NCBI RefSeq assembly: GCF_001563265.1
Contig: NZ_CP005083.1
Location: forward strand, 3,599,001-3,663,000
Direction of reading: 5' to 3'
From: Sphingobium sp. TKS
Lineage (GTDB): Bacteria > Pseudomonadota > Alphaproteobacteria > Sphingomonadales > Sphingomonadaceae
Length of the DNA: 64,000 bases
Positions 32,829 through 41,771 of this stretch are shown here, one piece after another; position 1 is the stretch's first letter, and the number at the start of each line of letters is the position of its first letter. The position numbers were made by a program, and so were the translations under genes. Below the pieces are notes generated by a model. The model was given only the letters and a program-made list of their open reading frames with translations, had not been told where the DNA came from and did no database searches.

Positions 32829-34616
32829 ATGGAGGATGTGGAACAACCATCGCCGCGCGGCAGCGCGCGCCCCGCACTTGGCAGCCTGGCGATGATCTGG
32901 CGTTTCGCCAGCCGCTATCCGGGCCGCATTGCCGGGGCGATGGCCGCCCTGATCGTCTCGTCCGCCGCGACGCTGGCGATCCCCAGCGGTTTCCGGCTGG
33001 TCATCGACCGGGGCTTCATGGGCGGCGGGGACATCAGCCGCTGGTTCGAATATCTGTTCCTGATCGTCGCGATCCTGGCATTGGCCACGGCGGCGCGCTT
33101 CTATTTCGTGTCCTGGCTGGGCGAACGCGTCGTCGCGGACATCCGGTCGGCCACCCAGGCCAATCTGCTGCGGCAGGAACCGCGCTTCTTCGAGGAAAAC
33201 CGCCCCTCCGAAATCGCATCCCGCATGACCGCCGACACGGCTATCATCGACCAGGTGGTGGGCTCGACCGTGTCGATCGCACTACGCAATCTGGTGACGG
33301 GCACCGGCGGGCTCATCTATCTCTTCGCCCTGGCGCCCAAGCTCGCCGGACTGCTGCTGCTCGGCATTCCCGTCATATTGGTCGCGATCGTCGGTCTGGG
33401 ACGCCGCGTGCGCGCGTTGTCGCGGGCGAGCCAGGACCGGCTGGCCGATGTCGGCAGCGTCACCTCGGAAACCCTGGGCGCGATGAAGATCGTCCAGGCT
33501 TTCGGCCAGGAAGGCCGGGAAGCAGCGCGGTTCGACACGACCGTCGAGGCGGGCTTCACGACCGCAAGGCGGCGGATCGCCCTGCGCGCAGCGATGACGG
33601 CGATCGTCATCGCTCTGGTCTTCGGATCGATCACCGCGGTCATGTGGCAGGGTGCGCTGGACGTCGCCGCCGGACGCCTGTCGGGCGGCAGCATCGCCGC
33701 TTTCGTCCTGACCGGCGGCCTCGTCGCGGGCGCGTTCGGCGCGCTGTCCGAAACCTGGGGCGACCTGCTGCGCGGCGCGGGGGCAGCCGGACGGCTGCAT
33801 GAACTGATGATCGCGACGCCGCAGATCATGGCTCCGCCCCGCCCCGTTCCAGTGCCGCGAACCGAGCATGGCGCGCATCTCCAGTTCGAGGATGTGCATT
33901 TCCGTTACCCCACCCGGCCCGATCAGGCGGCCCTGCACGGCATTTCGATCGACATCGCGCCGGGCGAAACCGTCGCGATCGTCGGCCCGTCCGGCGCGGG
34001 AAAATCGACCCTGATCCAGTTGACGCTGCGCTTCTACGATCCGGATTCGGGTGTGATCCGCCTGAACGGCGTGCCTTTGCCTCAGGCCGATCCAGCGGCG
34101 GTGCGCGACATGATGGCGATGGTGCCGCAGGAAAGCATCATCTTCGCCGCGTCGGCGCGGGACAATCTGCGCTACGGACGATGGGACGCCAGCGACGACC
34201 AGATCTGGGCAGCGGCCCGCGCCGCCAATGCGGAAGCTTTTCTGCGCACCCTTCCAGAAGGCCTCGACAGTTTTCTGGGCGAAGGCGGCGCCCGGCTTTC
34301 AGGGGGCCAGCGCCAACGCCTTTCGATCGCCCGCGCACTGCTGCGCGACGCGCCGATCCTGCTGCTGGACGAAGCAACCTCCGCGCTGGATGCCGAATCG
34401 GAGCGGCTGGTGCAGGACGCGCTGGGGCGGCTGATGCAGGGCCGCACGACCATCGTCATCGCCCATCGCCTGGCGACGGTCAGGGCAGCGGATCGCATCC
34501 TGGTGCTCGATGAAGGGCGGCTGGTCGAACAGGGCGATCATGCCACGCTGATGGGGAAAAAGGGTCTCTACGCCCGGCTGGCCAATCTCCAGTTTCAGGA
34601 TGCGCCTGCGGCCTGA
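32829..34616 (+). CDS. ABC exporter, fused permease and ATPase
   Basis: A 595-residue half-transporter: six transmembrane helices in residues 20-320, followed by the nucleotide-binding domain with Walker A GPSGAGKST near 386, signature LSGGQRQRLSIARALL, Walker B ILLLDEATSALD and the H-loop IVIAHRLATV. It forms a homodimer and exports a lipid, drug or peptide that the sequence does not reveal. An ATG at 32784 is possible, but ATG 32829 gives the natural N-terminus. Confidence 0.92.
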   Translation: MEDVEQPSPRGSARPALGSLAMIWRFASRYPGRIAGAMAALIVSSAATLAIPSGFRLVIDRGFMGGGDISRWFEYLFLIVAILALATAARFYFVSWLGERVVADIRSATQANLLRQEPRFFEENRPSEIASRMTADTAIIDQVVGSTVSIALRNLVTGTGGLIYLFALAPKLAGLLLLGIPVILVAIVGLGRRVRALSRASQDRLADVGSVTSETLGAMKIVQAFGQEGREAARFDTTVEAGFTTARRRIALRAAMTAIVIALVFGSITAVMWQGALDVAAGRLSGGSIAAFVLTGGLVAGAFGALSETWGDLLRGAGAAGRLHELMIATPQIMAPPRPVPVPRTEHGAHLQFEDVHFRYPTRPDQAALHGISIDIAPGETVAIVGPSGAGKSTLIQLTLRFYDPDSGVIRLNGVPLPQADPAAVRDMMAMVPQESIIFAASARDNLRYGRWDASDDQIWAAARAANAEAFLRTLPEGLDSFLGEGGARLSGGQRQRLSIARALLRDAPILLLDEATSALDAESERLVQDALGRLMQGRTTIVIAHRLATVRAADRILVLDEGRLVEQGDHATLMGKKGLYARLANLQFQDAPAA

Positions 34617-34633
34617 GCGGGGCGGGCAGCCCG

Positions 34634-35962
34634 TCAGAATTTCAGGCGGGTCAGTGCCTCTTTCTTGCCGATCAGCGGCAGTATCTGTCCCATGTCGGGG
34701 CCGTGATCCATGCCCGTCAGCGCGCGGCGCAGGGGAAGGAACAGCGCCTTGCCCTTGCGGCCGGTTTCCACCTTCAATGCCTCGGTGAGCGTCCGCCAGA
34801 CGGCGGCGTCGAAAGTCGCTTCCGACAAGGCGGCGTGCGCCAAGGCAAGGAAGTCGCGATCTTCTTCCGCAGGGGTCGGGGTGTCGATCGGGCCGGTGAC
34901 GATCCGCCACCAGTCGGCCACACCCGCAACCGTTTCAAGGTTGGGCCTGATAACCTCCCACGCCGCTTCGTCCATCCCTTTGGGCAGACGATCAGCGACG
35001 GCGGCATAGGGCAGGAAGTGGACGATCTTCTGATTGAGGGTCGCCAGTTCCGCCTCATCGAAGCGCGCGGGGGCACGGCCGAAATGAGCGAAGTCGAAGC
35101 TGTCGATCAGCGGCTCAGGGCTTGTGAATGGCTCGACCGGCATGGAACTGCCCAGGCGGGCCAGCAGCGAGGCGATGGCCATGGGTTCAAGGCCGATCTC
35201 GCGAAAATGAGCGACGCCGAGCGAGCCAAGGCGCTTGGAGAGCTTGCCTTCGCTGCCGGTGAGCAGCGCTTCATGAGCGAATGCGGGGAGCGGCGCGCCC
35301 AAAGCCGTGAACATCTGGATCTGGGTGGCGGTGTTAGACACATGGTCCTCGCCGCGCAGGACGTGGGTGACGCCCATGGCGATGTCGTCAATCACCGATG
35401 GGAGCATGTACAGCCAGCTTCCATCGGCGCGGCGGATCACCGGGTCGGACAGCAGCTTGGGGTCGAAGCGCTGCTCACCGCGGATAAGGTCGGTCCAGGC
35501 GATGGGCTGGTCATGATTGAGCTTGAAGCGCCAATGGGGCTTGCGGCCTTCGGCTTCGTAGGACGCGATCTGGTCCGGGGTCAGGGACAAGGCCGTACGG
35601 TCATAAACAGGAGGCAAGCCGCGACCGAGCAGCACCTTGCGGCGCAGGTCCAGTTCCTGGCTCGTTTCATAGGCCGGATAGACATGGCCTGCGGCTTTGA
35701 GGGCTTCGAATTTCTCTTCGTAGAGGGCGAAGCGGTCGGACTGCTTTTCCTCGCCGTCCCAATGGAGACCAAGCCATTTGAGGTCCGCCTTGATCGACTC
35801 CGCATATTCAGGACGCGAGCGTTCGAGGTCGGTGTCGTCGAGGCGCAGCAGGAATTGGCCACCACTCTTCCTCGCCCACAGCCAATTGTGAAGCGCGGCG
35901 CGGATATTGCCGACATGGAGATTGCCGGTGGGCGACGGGGCGAAGCGGGTGATGACGGTCAT
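34634..35962 (-). CDS. gltX: Glutamyl-tRNA synthetase
   Basis: Class I synthetase of 442 residues. The ATP motif is FAPSPTGNLHVGNIRAALHNW with HVGN, and the KMSKS counterpart is GKLSKRLGSL near 247. Alphaproteobacteria often carry two GltX paralogues with different tRNA preferences; whether this one charges tRNA-Glu or tRNA-Gln cannot be decided here. The C-terminal anticodon domain is present. The nadE stop lies 5 nt upstream of its ATG, making these two genes an operon. Confidence 0.94.
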   Translation of the reverse strand: MTVITRFAPSPTGNLHVGNIRAALHNWLWARKSGGQFLLRLDDTDLERSRPEYAESIKADLKWLGLHWDGEEKQSDRFALYEEKFEALKAAGHVYPAYETSQELDLRRKVLLGRGLPPVYDRTALSLTPDQIASYEAEGRKPHWRFKLNHDQPIAWTDLIRGEQRFDPKLLSDPVIRRADGSWLYMLPSVIDDIAMGVTHVLRGEDHVSNTATQIQMFTALGAPLPAFAHEALLTGSEGKLSKRLGSLGVAHFREIGLEPMAIASLLARLGSSMPVEPFTSPEPLIDSFDFAHFGRAPARFDEAELATLNQKIVHFLPYAAVADRLPKGMDEAAWEVIRPNLETVAGVADWWRIVTGPIDTPTPAEEDRDFLALAHAALSEATFDAAVWRTLTEALKVETGRKGKALFLPLRRALTGMDHGPDMGQILPLIGKKEALTRLKF

Positions 35963-35967
35963 GGCCG

Positions 35968-37629
35968 TTACAACGTCCGGAAGGCGTTGGTGATCGGATA
36001 GCGGCGGTCGCGGCCGAAATTGCGCATGCCAAGCTTCACGCCGGGGGGCGACTGGCGGCGCTTATATTCGGCCACGTAGAGCAGACGTTCGATGCGGGCG
36101 ACGGTATCACGGTCGAAGCCACGGGCGACGAGTTGTTCGACCGATAATTCCTCTTCCACCAGGCCGTAGAGGATCGGGTCCAGCAGCTCATAGGGGGGCA
36201 GGCTGTCCTCATCCTTCTGATTGTCGCGCAGTTCGGCGCTGGGCGGCTTGGTGATGACGCGCTCCGGCATGACCGGACCCTTGGAACCTAGGCCCAAGCC
36301 CAGCGACGGCACATTCTCGTTGCGCCAGCGGCAGAGGTCGAACACCGTGGTCTTATAGGCGTCCTTGAGCACCGAATAACCGCCCGCCATGTCGCCATAA
36401 ATGGTGGCATAGCCGACCGACATCTCGCTCTTGTTGCCGGTGGTCAGCAGCATATGGCCGAATTTGTTGGACAGGCCCATCAGCGTAAGCCCACGAATGC
36501 GGGACTGGATATTTTCTTCGGTGAGGTCGCGCTGGCGGCCGGTGAAGACATCGGCCAGCATGGAATCGAAGGCTTCCACCGCCGGTTCGATCGGAATGGT
36601 GTCATAACGAACGCCGAGCAGCCGGGCGCATTCTACCGCATCGTCCAGACTTTCCTGACTGGTGAAGCGCGACGGCATCATCACGCACCAGACGCGATCG
36701 GCGCCCAGCGCATCCACGGCGACAGCGGCGGACAAGGCGGAATCGATGCCGCCGGACAGGCCGAGGACCACGCCCGGGAAACGGTTCTTGTTCACATAGT
36801 CGCGCAAGCCGAGAACCATGGCGTTATAGATGTCGGCCGGGCGCTCATCGAGGATATGCCGCTCGCCGGGCAGGCAGACCCACTGGCCTTCCCATTTTTC
36901 CCAGTTGGTGAGGACCAGGGCTTCTTCCCAGTCGGGGAGCTGCTGGGCAAGGCTGAGATCGCCGTTCATCACGAAGGACGCGCCGTCGAACGCCAGCTCA
37001 TCCTGGCCGCCGACGCGGTTCAGATAGATGAGCGGCAAGCCCGTTTCGCGGACGCGCGTGCCGGCCACGGCGTTGATGCGGCGGTCATCCTTGTCGACCT
37101 CGAACGGGCTGCCATTGGGGCTGATCAGGATTTCAGCGCCCTCCGCCCGCAGATGCGCGGTGACGAAGGGGAACCAGATATCCTCGCAAATGGGGACGCC
37201 GATCTTGACGCCCCGGAAGTCGATCGGCGCGGGCAGCGGACCGGGGGCGAAGAGGCGCTTTTCATCGAAGGTGCCGTAATTGGGCAGTTCGCGCTTCTGG
37301 CGGATGGCGGTGACGGCGCCATTTTCCAACAGGGCGACGACGTTGAAAAGGACGCCCTGCGAGGCGACGACCGTGCCCACCAGCATGGCCGGGCCGCCAT
37401 CTGCGGTCGCCTGGGCCAGGCGGTCGAGTTCATGGTTGGCGCGGTCGACCAGAGCGGGCTTCAGCACCAGATCCTCAGGCGGATAGCCGATCAGTTGCAG
37501 TTCGGGATAGACGATGAGGTCAGCATCCATGGCGCGGGCGCGCCATTCCAGCATCGCATCGGCATTGGCGGACAAGTCGCCCACCGACTGCGTCATCTGG
37601 GCAAGGGCTATCACGAGTTTGTCGGTCAT
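35968..37629 (-). CDS. nadE: Glutamine-dependent NAD+ synthetase
   Basis: Last step of NAD synthesis: amidation of deamido-NAD with glutamine. The 553 residues combine an N-terminal nitrilase-type glutaminase domain (ALAQMTQSVGDL; Glu in YPELQLIGYPPEDL; Lys in YGTFDEKRLF; Cys in GVPICEDIWF) with a C-terminal synthetase carrying the ATP loop LGLSGGIDSALSA. The start is ATG 37629. An extension to 37665 reads through the palindromic element. gltX follows 5 nt downstream. Confidence 0.96.
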   Translation of the reverse strand: MTDKLVIALAQMTQSVGDLSANADAMLEWRARAMDADLIVYPELQLIGYPPEDLVLKPALVDRANHELDRLAQATADGGPAMLVGTVVASQGVLFNVVALLENGAVTAIRQKRELPNYGTFDEKRLFAPGPLPAPIDFRGVKIGVPICEDIWFPFVTAHLRAEGAEILISPNGSPFEVDKDDRRINAVAGTRVRETGLPLIYLNRVGGQDELAFDGASFVMNGDLSLAQQLPDWEEALVLTNWEKWEGQWVCLPGERHILDERPADIYNAMVLGLRDYVNKNRFPGVVLGLSGGIDSALSAAVAVDALGADRVWCVMMPSRFTSQESLDDAVECARLLGVRYDTIPIEPAVEAFDSMLADVFTGRQRDLTEENIQSRIRGLTLMGLSNKFGHMLLTTGNKSEMSVGYATIYGDMAGGYSVLKDAYKTTVFDLCRWRNENVPSLGLGLGSKGPVMPERVITKPPSAELRDNQKDEDSLPPYELLDPILYGLVEEELSVEQLVARGFDRDTVARIERLLYVAEYKRRQSPPGVKLGMRNFGRDRRYPITNAFRTL

Positions 37630-37640
37630 GAGGAGCGCCC

Positions 37641-37673
37641 CTAGAGCATTTTGGCCGTGAGCCAAAATGCTCT
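37641..37673 (-). promoter_or_regulatory. Palindromic start-proximal element before nadE
   Basis: Read toward nadE: AGAGCATTTTGGC, a 5-nt loop, GCCAAAATGCTCTAG, and then the ATG 11 nt later. A second, looser inverted pair with the same GCATTTT/AAAATGC wording lies at 37687-37735, so the element may be duplicated in this divergent nadE-prs gap. Confidence 0.6.
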
Positions 37674-37752
37674 GTCATTTGTTGCCGCATTTTCAAACCC
37701 GATGCCCCGTTTCAGGACCGTTCTAAAAATGCTCGGGTTCATTTTGCCGCGA

Positions 37753-37770
37753 GGCGCGAAAGCGCCTTTT
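37753..37770 (+). terminator. Terminator-like hairpin in the prs leader
   Basis: GGCGC-GAAA-GCGCC followed by TTTT: a GNRA tetraloop stem with a U-run, 72 nt before the prs start and on its strand. No gene ends here on the plus strand, so it may attenuate prs transcription or end a small upstream RNA. Confidence 0.45.
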
Positions 37771-37841
37771 CAGGAGAGACCTCCGCCGCTAAAGGGGCCG
37801 CGTTCTCGCCATCGTCATCAATTCGTCACGGGGGTTTGGCC

Positions 37842-38777
37842 ATGAAGCTCATGACCGGCAATTCCAATAAGCCGCTCGCGGCCGCCATCGCCGACTATAT
37901 CGAGATTCCCCTGACCGACGCGAGCGTCCGCCGCTTCGCGGACGAGGAAGTTTTCGTGGAAATTCATGAGAATGTCCGCGGCGAAGACGTGTTCGTGCTG
38001 CAATCGACCAGCTATCCGACGAACGACAATCTGATGGAATTGCTGATCATGATCGATGCGCTGAAACGCGCGTCGGCCAAGCGAATCACGGCAGTCGTCC
38101 CCTATTTCGGCTATGCCCGGCAAGACCGGAAGCCCGGCCCCCGCACCCCGATCTCGGCCAAGCTGGTGGCGAACCTGATCACCACGGCGGGCGCCAACCG
38201 CGTGCTGTCGGTCGACCTGCACGCCGGACAGATCCAGGGTTTCTTCGACATCCCGACCGACAATCTGTTCGGCGCGCCGGTCATGTCGGCGGATATCCAG
38301 GCGCGCTTTGGCGATCGCAACCTGATGGTCGTGTCGCCCGACGTCGGCGGCGTGGTGCGTGCGCGGGCGCTCGCCAAGCGGCTCGACAACGCGCCGCTGG
38401 CCATCGTCGACAAGCGCCGCGAGCGGGCGGGCGAATCGGAAGTCATGAACATCATCGGTGACGTGAAGGGCCGCTTCTGCGTGCTGATCGACGATATCGT
38501 CGATTCGGCGGGCACGCTCTGCAACGCCGCCGCCGCGCTGAAGGCGGCAGGCGCCGAGGAAGTGGCCGCCTATGTCAGCCATGGCGTGCTGTCGGGCGGC
38601 GCGGTGGCTCGCGTCGAAGCGTCGGAGCTCAAGGAACTGGTCATCACCGACACGATCCAGGGCACCGACGCGGTGAACGGCGCGAAGAGCATCCGCCACC
38701 TGCCCATCGCGCCCCTGCTGGGCGAAGCGATCAAGCGCATCGCGGACGAAAGCTCGGTTTCCAGCCTGTTCGACTGA
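37842..38777 (+). CDS. prs: Ribose-phosphate pyrophosphokinase
   Basis: Makes PRPP from ribose 5-phosphate and ATP for nucleotide, His and Trp synthesis. The 311 residues start [20 protein letters not shown], contain the [12 protein letters not shown] and [20 protein letters not shown] motifs, and carry the PRPP loop [20 protein letters not shown] sits 8 nt before ATG 37842; a TTG at 37836 is not needed. A good terminator follows. Confidence 0.96.
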   Translation: MKLMTGNSNKPLAAAIADYIEIPLTDASVRRFADEEVFVEIHENVRGEDVFVLQSTSYPTNDNLMELLIMIDALKRASAKRITAVVPYFGYARQDRKPGPRTPISAKLVANLITTAGANRVLSVDLHAGQIQGFFDIPTDNLFGAPVMSADIQARFGDRNLMVVSPDVGGVVRARALAKRLDNAPLAIVDKRRERAGESEVMNIIGDVKGRFCVLIDDIVDSAGTLCNAAAALKAAGAEEVAAYVSHGVLSGGAVARVEASELKELVITDTIQGTDAVNGAKSIRHLPIAPLLGEAIKRIADESSVSSLFD

Positions 38778-38803
38778 GACCGACGGATTTTCCGATTTCA
38801 AAC

Positions 38804-38832
38804 GCCGCCGGTGGAAACATCGGCGGCCTTTT
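38804..38832 (+). terminator. prs intrinsic terminator
   Basis: GCCGCCG (38804-38810) pairs with CGGCGGC (38821-38827) and is followed by CTTTTC, 26 nt after the prs stop. Confidence 0.75.
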
Positions 38833-38866
38833 CATGCGCGATGAAGCAAGGTCGCGCGGCGCGTCT

Positions 38867-39142
38867 TCAGGCGGTCGGCAACAGCACCGCTGGCACGCTA
38901 AGGAAGAGGATCAAGGCGACAAGGATGCGCTGGCTCCGCGAGATCCCCAGCGGATTTTCCCGCCAGATCATCGGGCAGCTCAGCAAGGCAAGCAGGAACA
39001 GCATGTTCGACAGCGTGATGGCCCCGTCAACGGGGATGTCCTGCCGCAGCGCCAGAGCGCCGAAAAGGGCAACGAAACTCAAGATCCAACCGATCAACGC
39101 CACGCCCAACTCCTTGCCGATACAGAAGAATAGACGGCTCAT
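38867..39142 (-). CDS. Hypothetical three-helix membrane protein
   Basis: A 91-residue protein dominated by three hydrophobic helices (VALIGWILSFVALFGALAL, NMLFLLALLSCPMIW and ILVALILFLSVPAVLLPTA). No family recognised. It lies between prs and a glyoxalase-like gene on the minus strand, 12 nt after the latter's stop, so it may be co-transcribed with it. Confidence 0.6.
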   Translation of the reverse strand: MSRLFFCIGKELGVALIGWILSFVALFGALALRQDIPVDGAITLSNMLFLLALLSCPMIWRENPLGISRSQRILVALILFLSVPAVLLPTA

Positions 39143-39154
39143 GTTGCGGAAGAT

Positions 39155-39583
39155 TTAAAGCCCGCTCGCCCAGGGATCATAGGTGCCGAAGCTCCAGACG
39201 TTACCCTCCGGGTCCAGCGCCTCGTAACCGCGGCCGGGATAGCCGTCATTATCGTGCGGTTCGCTCACCACCACCGCGCCTTCGTTGCGGGCATGGAGGC
39301 AGTGGGCATCGACGTCGGGCACAACCACATAGATGCAGGTGGTGACGCCGCCCAGATCCTTCGGCGTCGTCCAAATGTAAAGCGACTCCCCTTCCCCGTC
39401 GCGGACGCTGCCCAGCATCACCATGCCCTCGCCCAGCGCCAGTTCGGCATGATGGACGATATGGGGATCGGCTTCATCCTCGTAGCAGGCGCGCAATTCA
39501 AAGCCGAAAGCGTCGCAGAGAAAGCGGATGGCGGCGGGCGCATCGGCATAGCGCAAGCCGGGGATGACGGGTGAACCGGGCAT
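39155..39583 (-). CDS. VOC-family (glyoxalase/bleomycin-resistance fold) protein
   Basis: A 142-residue vicinal-oxygen-chelate protein: PGLRYADAPAAIRFLCDAFGFELR is the first beta-alpha module, and the second has TTCIYVVVPDVDAHCLHARNEGAVVV with a metal-type Glu in GYEALDPEGNVWSFGTYDPW. VOC proteins include dioxygenases and resistance proteins; the substrate is not evident. Possibly in operon with the membrane protein at 38867. Confidence 0.82.
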   Translation of the reverse strand: MPGSPVIPGLRYADAPAAIRFLCDAFGFELRACYEDEADPHIVHHAELALGEGMVMLGSVRDGEGESLYIWTTPKDLGGVTTCIYVVVPDVDAHCLHARNEGAVVVSEPHDNDGYPGRGYEALDPEGNVWSFGTYDPWASGL

Positions 39584-39662
39584 CTTTTCCTTCCTTCATT
39601 TTAAAGGAATCGGGCGGGATTAACCTAACCTTTCCGTCCCTTTGCCGCGATATTTGTTTTCC

Positions 39663-39711
39663 GCATTTTCTTGGGCCGTCAGGCGTTCCGCCCGACTTGA
39701 AAATGCTTTAG
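39663..39711 (+). promoter_or_regulatory. Palindromic start-proximal element before the hisN-like gene
   Basis: GCATTTTC (39663-39670) and GAAAATGC (39699-39706) are perfect inverted copies around GGGCCGTCAGGCG. The right arm continues as TTTAG and ends 10 nt before ATG 39722. The middle GGCCGTCAG also occurs, in gene orientation, in the element before the second exbD. Confidence 0.65.
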
Positions 39712-39721
39712 GTCGAGGCGC

Positions 39722-40507
39722 ATGACGACCCGCGATGACCTGACCCTTGCCAACCGCCTTGCCGACGCTGCCGGTGCGGCGATCCGCCCTTTTTTCCGTG
39801 CCCGCTACGACATGGAATTCAAATCCGACAAGTCGCCCGTGACCGAGGCCGACCGCGCCGCGGAAGCGGCGATCCGGACGATATTGGAAAAGGAACGGCC
39901 GCAGGACGGCATCATCGGAGAGGAATATGGCGCGACGCGCGAGGATGCGGAACGGGTGTGGATACTCGATCCGATCGACGGGACGCGCAGCTTCATCGCC
40001 GGTCGGCCGATTTTCGGGACGTTGGTGGCGCTGACCCAGGCGGGTTGGCCGACCATCGGCATCATCGACCAGCCGATCGCCGGAGAGCGCTGGGCAGGGA
40101 TGATGGGGCAGCCGACCACCTTCAACGGCAAGCCGGTGACGACGCGGGCGTGCCGGGGTCTGGATCAGGCGATCCTGGCTTCAACCGCGCCGCAGCTTTT
40201 CCCCGGCTGCACCGCCGAGCATTTCTCCCGGCTGGCGGGACAGTGCCGGGACACGGTCTGGGGCGGCGATTGCTATAATTACGGGCTGATCGCCTCTGGT
40301 CATGTCGATATCGTCGTCGAGGCGGGATTGAAATTGCACGACATTGCCGCGCTGGTGCCGGTGGTCGAGGGCGCGGGCGGGCGCATGTGCGATTGGGCGG
40401 GCGATCCGTTGACGCACGACAGCGCCGGGCAGGTGATCGCGCTGGGCGATCCGGCCCGGCTGGACGATGTGCTGGAGGCGCTGGCTGAGGGGCATGAGGG
40501 CCATTAA
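39722..40507 (+). CDS. Inositol-monophosphatase-family enzyme, probably histidinol-phosphatase HisN
   Basis: A 261-residue Mg-dependent phosphatase. Metal motifs are DGIIGEEYG, WILDPIDGTRSFIAGRPIFG (DPxDGT) and GGDCYNYGLIASGHVDIVVEAGLKLHDIAALVPVVEGAGG. The RSFI and FGTL context suggests HisN-type histidinol-phosphate phosphatase over SuhB or CysQ, but substrate is not proven. Its ATG follows the palindromic element by 10 nt. Confidence 0.85.
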   Translation: MTTRDDLTLANRLADAAGAAIRPFFRARYDMEFKSDKSPVTEADRAAEAAIRTILEKERPQDGIIGEEYGATREDAERVWILDPIDGTRSFIAGRPIFGTLVALTQAGWPTIGIIDQPIAGERWAGMMGQPTTFNGKPVTTRACRGLDQAILASTAPQLFPGCTAEHFSRLAGQCRDTVWGGDCYNYGLIASGHVDIVVEAGLKLHDIAALVPVVEGAGGRMCDWAGDPLTHDSAGQVIALGDPARLDDVLEALAEGHEGH

Positions 40508-40623
40508 GAAGCCCATTCTGAAGAGTGGCTTTTTAAGGTGACGGCCGGTTAACAGCCGGATGACTGAACATGGCTAAAAACTCGCCAATGCGGGAAAAGC
40601 CCCCCATGGCGGAGCCGAAAAGC

Positions 40624-40941
40624 TTACTGGCTGATCTTGAGGATATGGTCGAGAATCGCCGGATGTAACGGACGTTCGAAAACGCAGCCCGACTCGTGGG
40701 ACCGGCTCCACAGCACGCGGGCGCGGCGGCCTTCGAAGCCCGGCAGCATTATCCATACATCATCGTCCGCCGTGAGCTTCATGAAGCTTTTCAGACGAAA
40801 GCCGATTTCGGAAACGTCGGTAATGTGGCTCTTGAACCAGGTTTCGCCGGGCCGGCGGACCCGAACGCCGATCAAAGCCGTGCGGCGATCCGCTAGACGG
40901 TTATTGCCGCGATACAGGTTTGTCTGAACTTTAGCGCCCAT
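40624..40941 (-). CDS. PilZ-domain protein
   Basis: A 105-residue protein with a PilZ c-di-GMP-binding domain: RRTALIGVRVRRPG and a core DVSEIGFRLKS (compare the D/N-x-S-x-x-G consensus), then MLPGFEGRRARVLWSRSHESGCVFERPL. The RxxxR motif is represented by NNRLADRR. It could link the diguanylate cyclase encoded at 48624 to motility or envelope output. Single gene, transcribed alone. Confidence 0.82.
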   Translation of the reverse strand: MGAKVQTNLYRGNNRLADRRTALIGVRVRRPGETWFKSHITDVSEIGFRLKSFMKLTADDDVWIMLPGFEGRRARVLWSRSHESGCVFERPLHPAILDHILKISQ

Positions 40942-41015
40942 GATCCCATGCCGATTTGACCGTCGGCATCATCGCCCATCACGGTGAAGAAAGCATTAAG
41001 CCGGACCGTGCGGAG

Positions 41016-41045
41016 CAAAAATAAGGGGCCGCCGAAGCAGCCCCT
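41016..41045 (-). terminator. Intrinsic terminator of the tonB-exbB-exbD-exbD operon
   Basis: On the minus strand AGGGGC...GCCCCT forms a stem with an inner GC-CGAA-GC part and is followed by TTATTTTTG. It lies 224 nt beyond the last exbD stop. Confidence 0.65.
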
Positions 41046-41230
41046 GTCCAGGTCGGCGCATTGCAAGGCCGATTGCGTCACCCCAGCCCGCGCCCGGAAA
41101 CGGGAAGTCGAACATTCCCGGCCAAACGGCGGCGGCGTATTCGTGCCTTGAGAGCCCGGAAACCATCGGATGATCCCATCCGACGGCGATCGCGCGCTCC
41201 TGTCCGATGCGCATTTCCCTTTTTTCCGAA

Positions 41231-41257
41231 CCGGGTTCCGGCAATGCCGGAACCCGG
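41231..41257. repeat. 12-bp perfect hairpin after the second exbD
   Basis: CCGGGTTCCGGC-AAT-GCCGGAACCCGG begins 12 nt past the exbD stop. On the minus strand it lacks a following T-run, so it probably protects the mRNA 3' end and does not terminate. Confidence 0.6.
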
Positions 41258-41268
41258 TCCCGATGGCT

Positions 41269-41691
41269 TTAGAACTTGCCGTACTGTTCGTTGCCGACGA
41301 AGCCGAGCTTCGTCACGCCAGCACGCTTGATCTCCGCCAACACCTGGTCGACCACGACATAGCGGGTCGCCGCATTGGGCTGGAACTGCAGTTCGGGTTC
41401 GACCGGCAACCGCAGCGACTGCTGCAGATACTGACGCAGGGTCAGCAGGTCGATGGCCGAACCGTTCCAGGTGATGATGCCGCTGGGATCGATAGCCACC
41501 TTGTTCTTGACAGGGTCAATGACGCTGTCGGTCGGCGGCGCGTTCTGCGGCAGGTCGATCTTGACCGCGTGGGTCTGGATCGGGATGGTGATGATGAACA
41601 TGATGAGGAGAACGAGCATGACGTCGATAAGCGGCGTCGTGTTCATTTCCACCATCGGTTCGCCATCGTCTCTTCCGGCACTCATTGCCAT
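41269..41691 (-). CDS. exbD: ExbD-type biopolymer transport protein (second copy)
   Basis: A 140-residue protein with a cytoplasmic N-terminus, one transmembrane helix (TPLIDVMLVLLIMFIITIPI) carrying the conserved Asp, and a periplasmic domain with ITWNGSAIDLLTLRQYLQ and YVVVDQVLAEIKRAGVTKLGFVG. ExbD couples the proton gradient to TonB. It starts 80 nt after the first exbD stops, with the palindromic element between them. Confidence 0.93.
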   Translation of the reverse strand: MAMSAGRDDGEPMVEMNTTPLIDVMLVLLIMFIITIPIQTHAVKIDLPQNAPPTDSVIDPVKNKVAIDPSGIITWNGSAIDLLTLRQYLQQSLRLPVEPELQFQPNAATRYVVVDQVLAEIKRAGVTKLGFVGNEQYGKF

Positions 41692-41701
41692 GGCGATACT
41701 C

Positions 41702-41752
41702 CTAGAGCATTTTCAACAATGGTCGTCTGACGGCCATTCGGTTCGAAAATGC
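41702..41752 (-). promoter_or_regulatory. Palindromic start-proximal element before the second exbD
   Basis: Read toward exbD: GCATTTTC, then GGCCGTCAG within the arms AATGG/CCATT, then GAAAATGCTCTAGG, ending 10 nt before ATG 41691. The AGGAG inside TAGGAG could also serve as ribosome binding site. Its position inside the operon allows an internal promoter. Confidence 0.6.
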
Positions 41753-41771
41753 GTCAACAAAGGACATTAAC

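Larger units (their letters stand above)
40942..41268. other. Gap between pilZ and exbD: terminator and hairpin, no gene
   Basis: The 327-nt gap contains the exbD operon terminator (41016-41045), the hairpin at 41231-41257 and no convincing gene. Confidence 0.6.

Noticed and set aside
41231..41257. Hairpin after exbD as an intrinsic terminator
   Set aside because: The minus-strand transcript has A-runs, not U-runs, after the stem; the stem at 41016-41045 is the better terminator.
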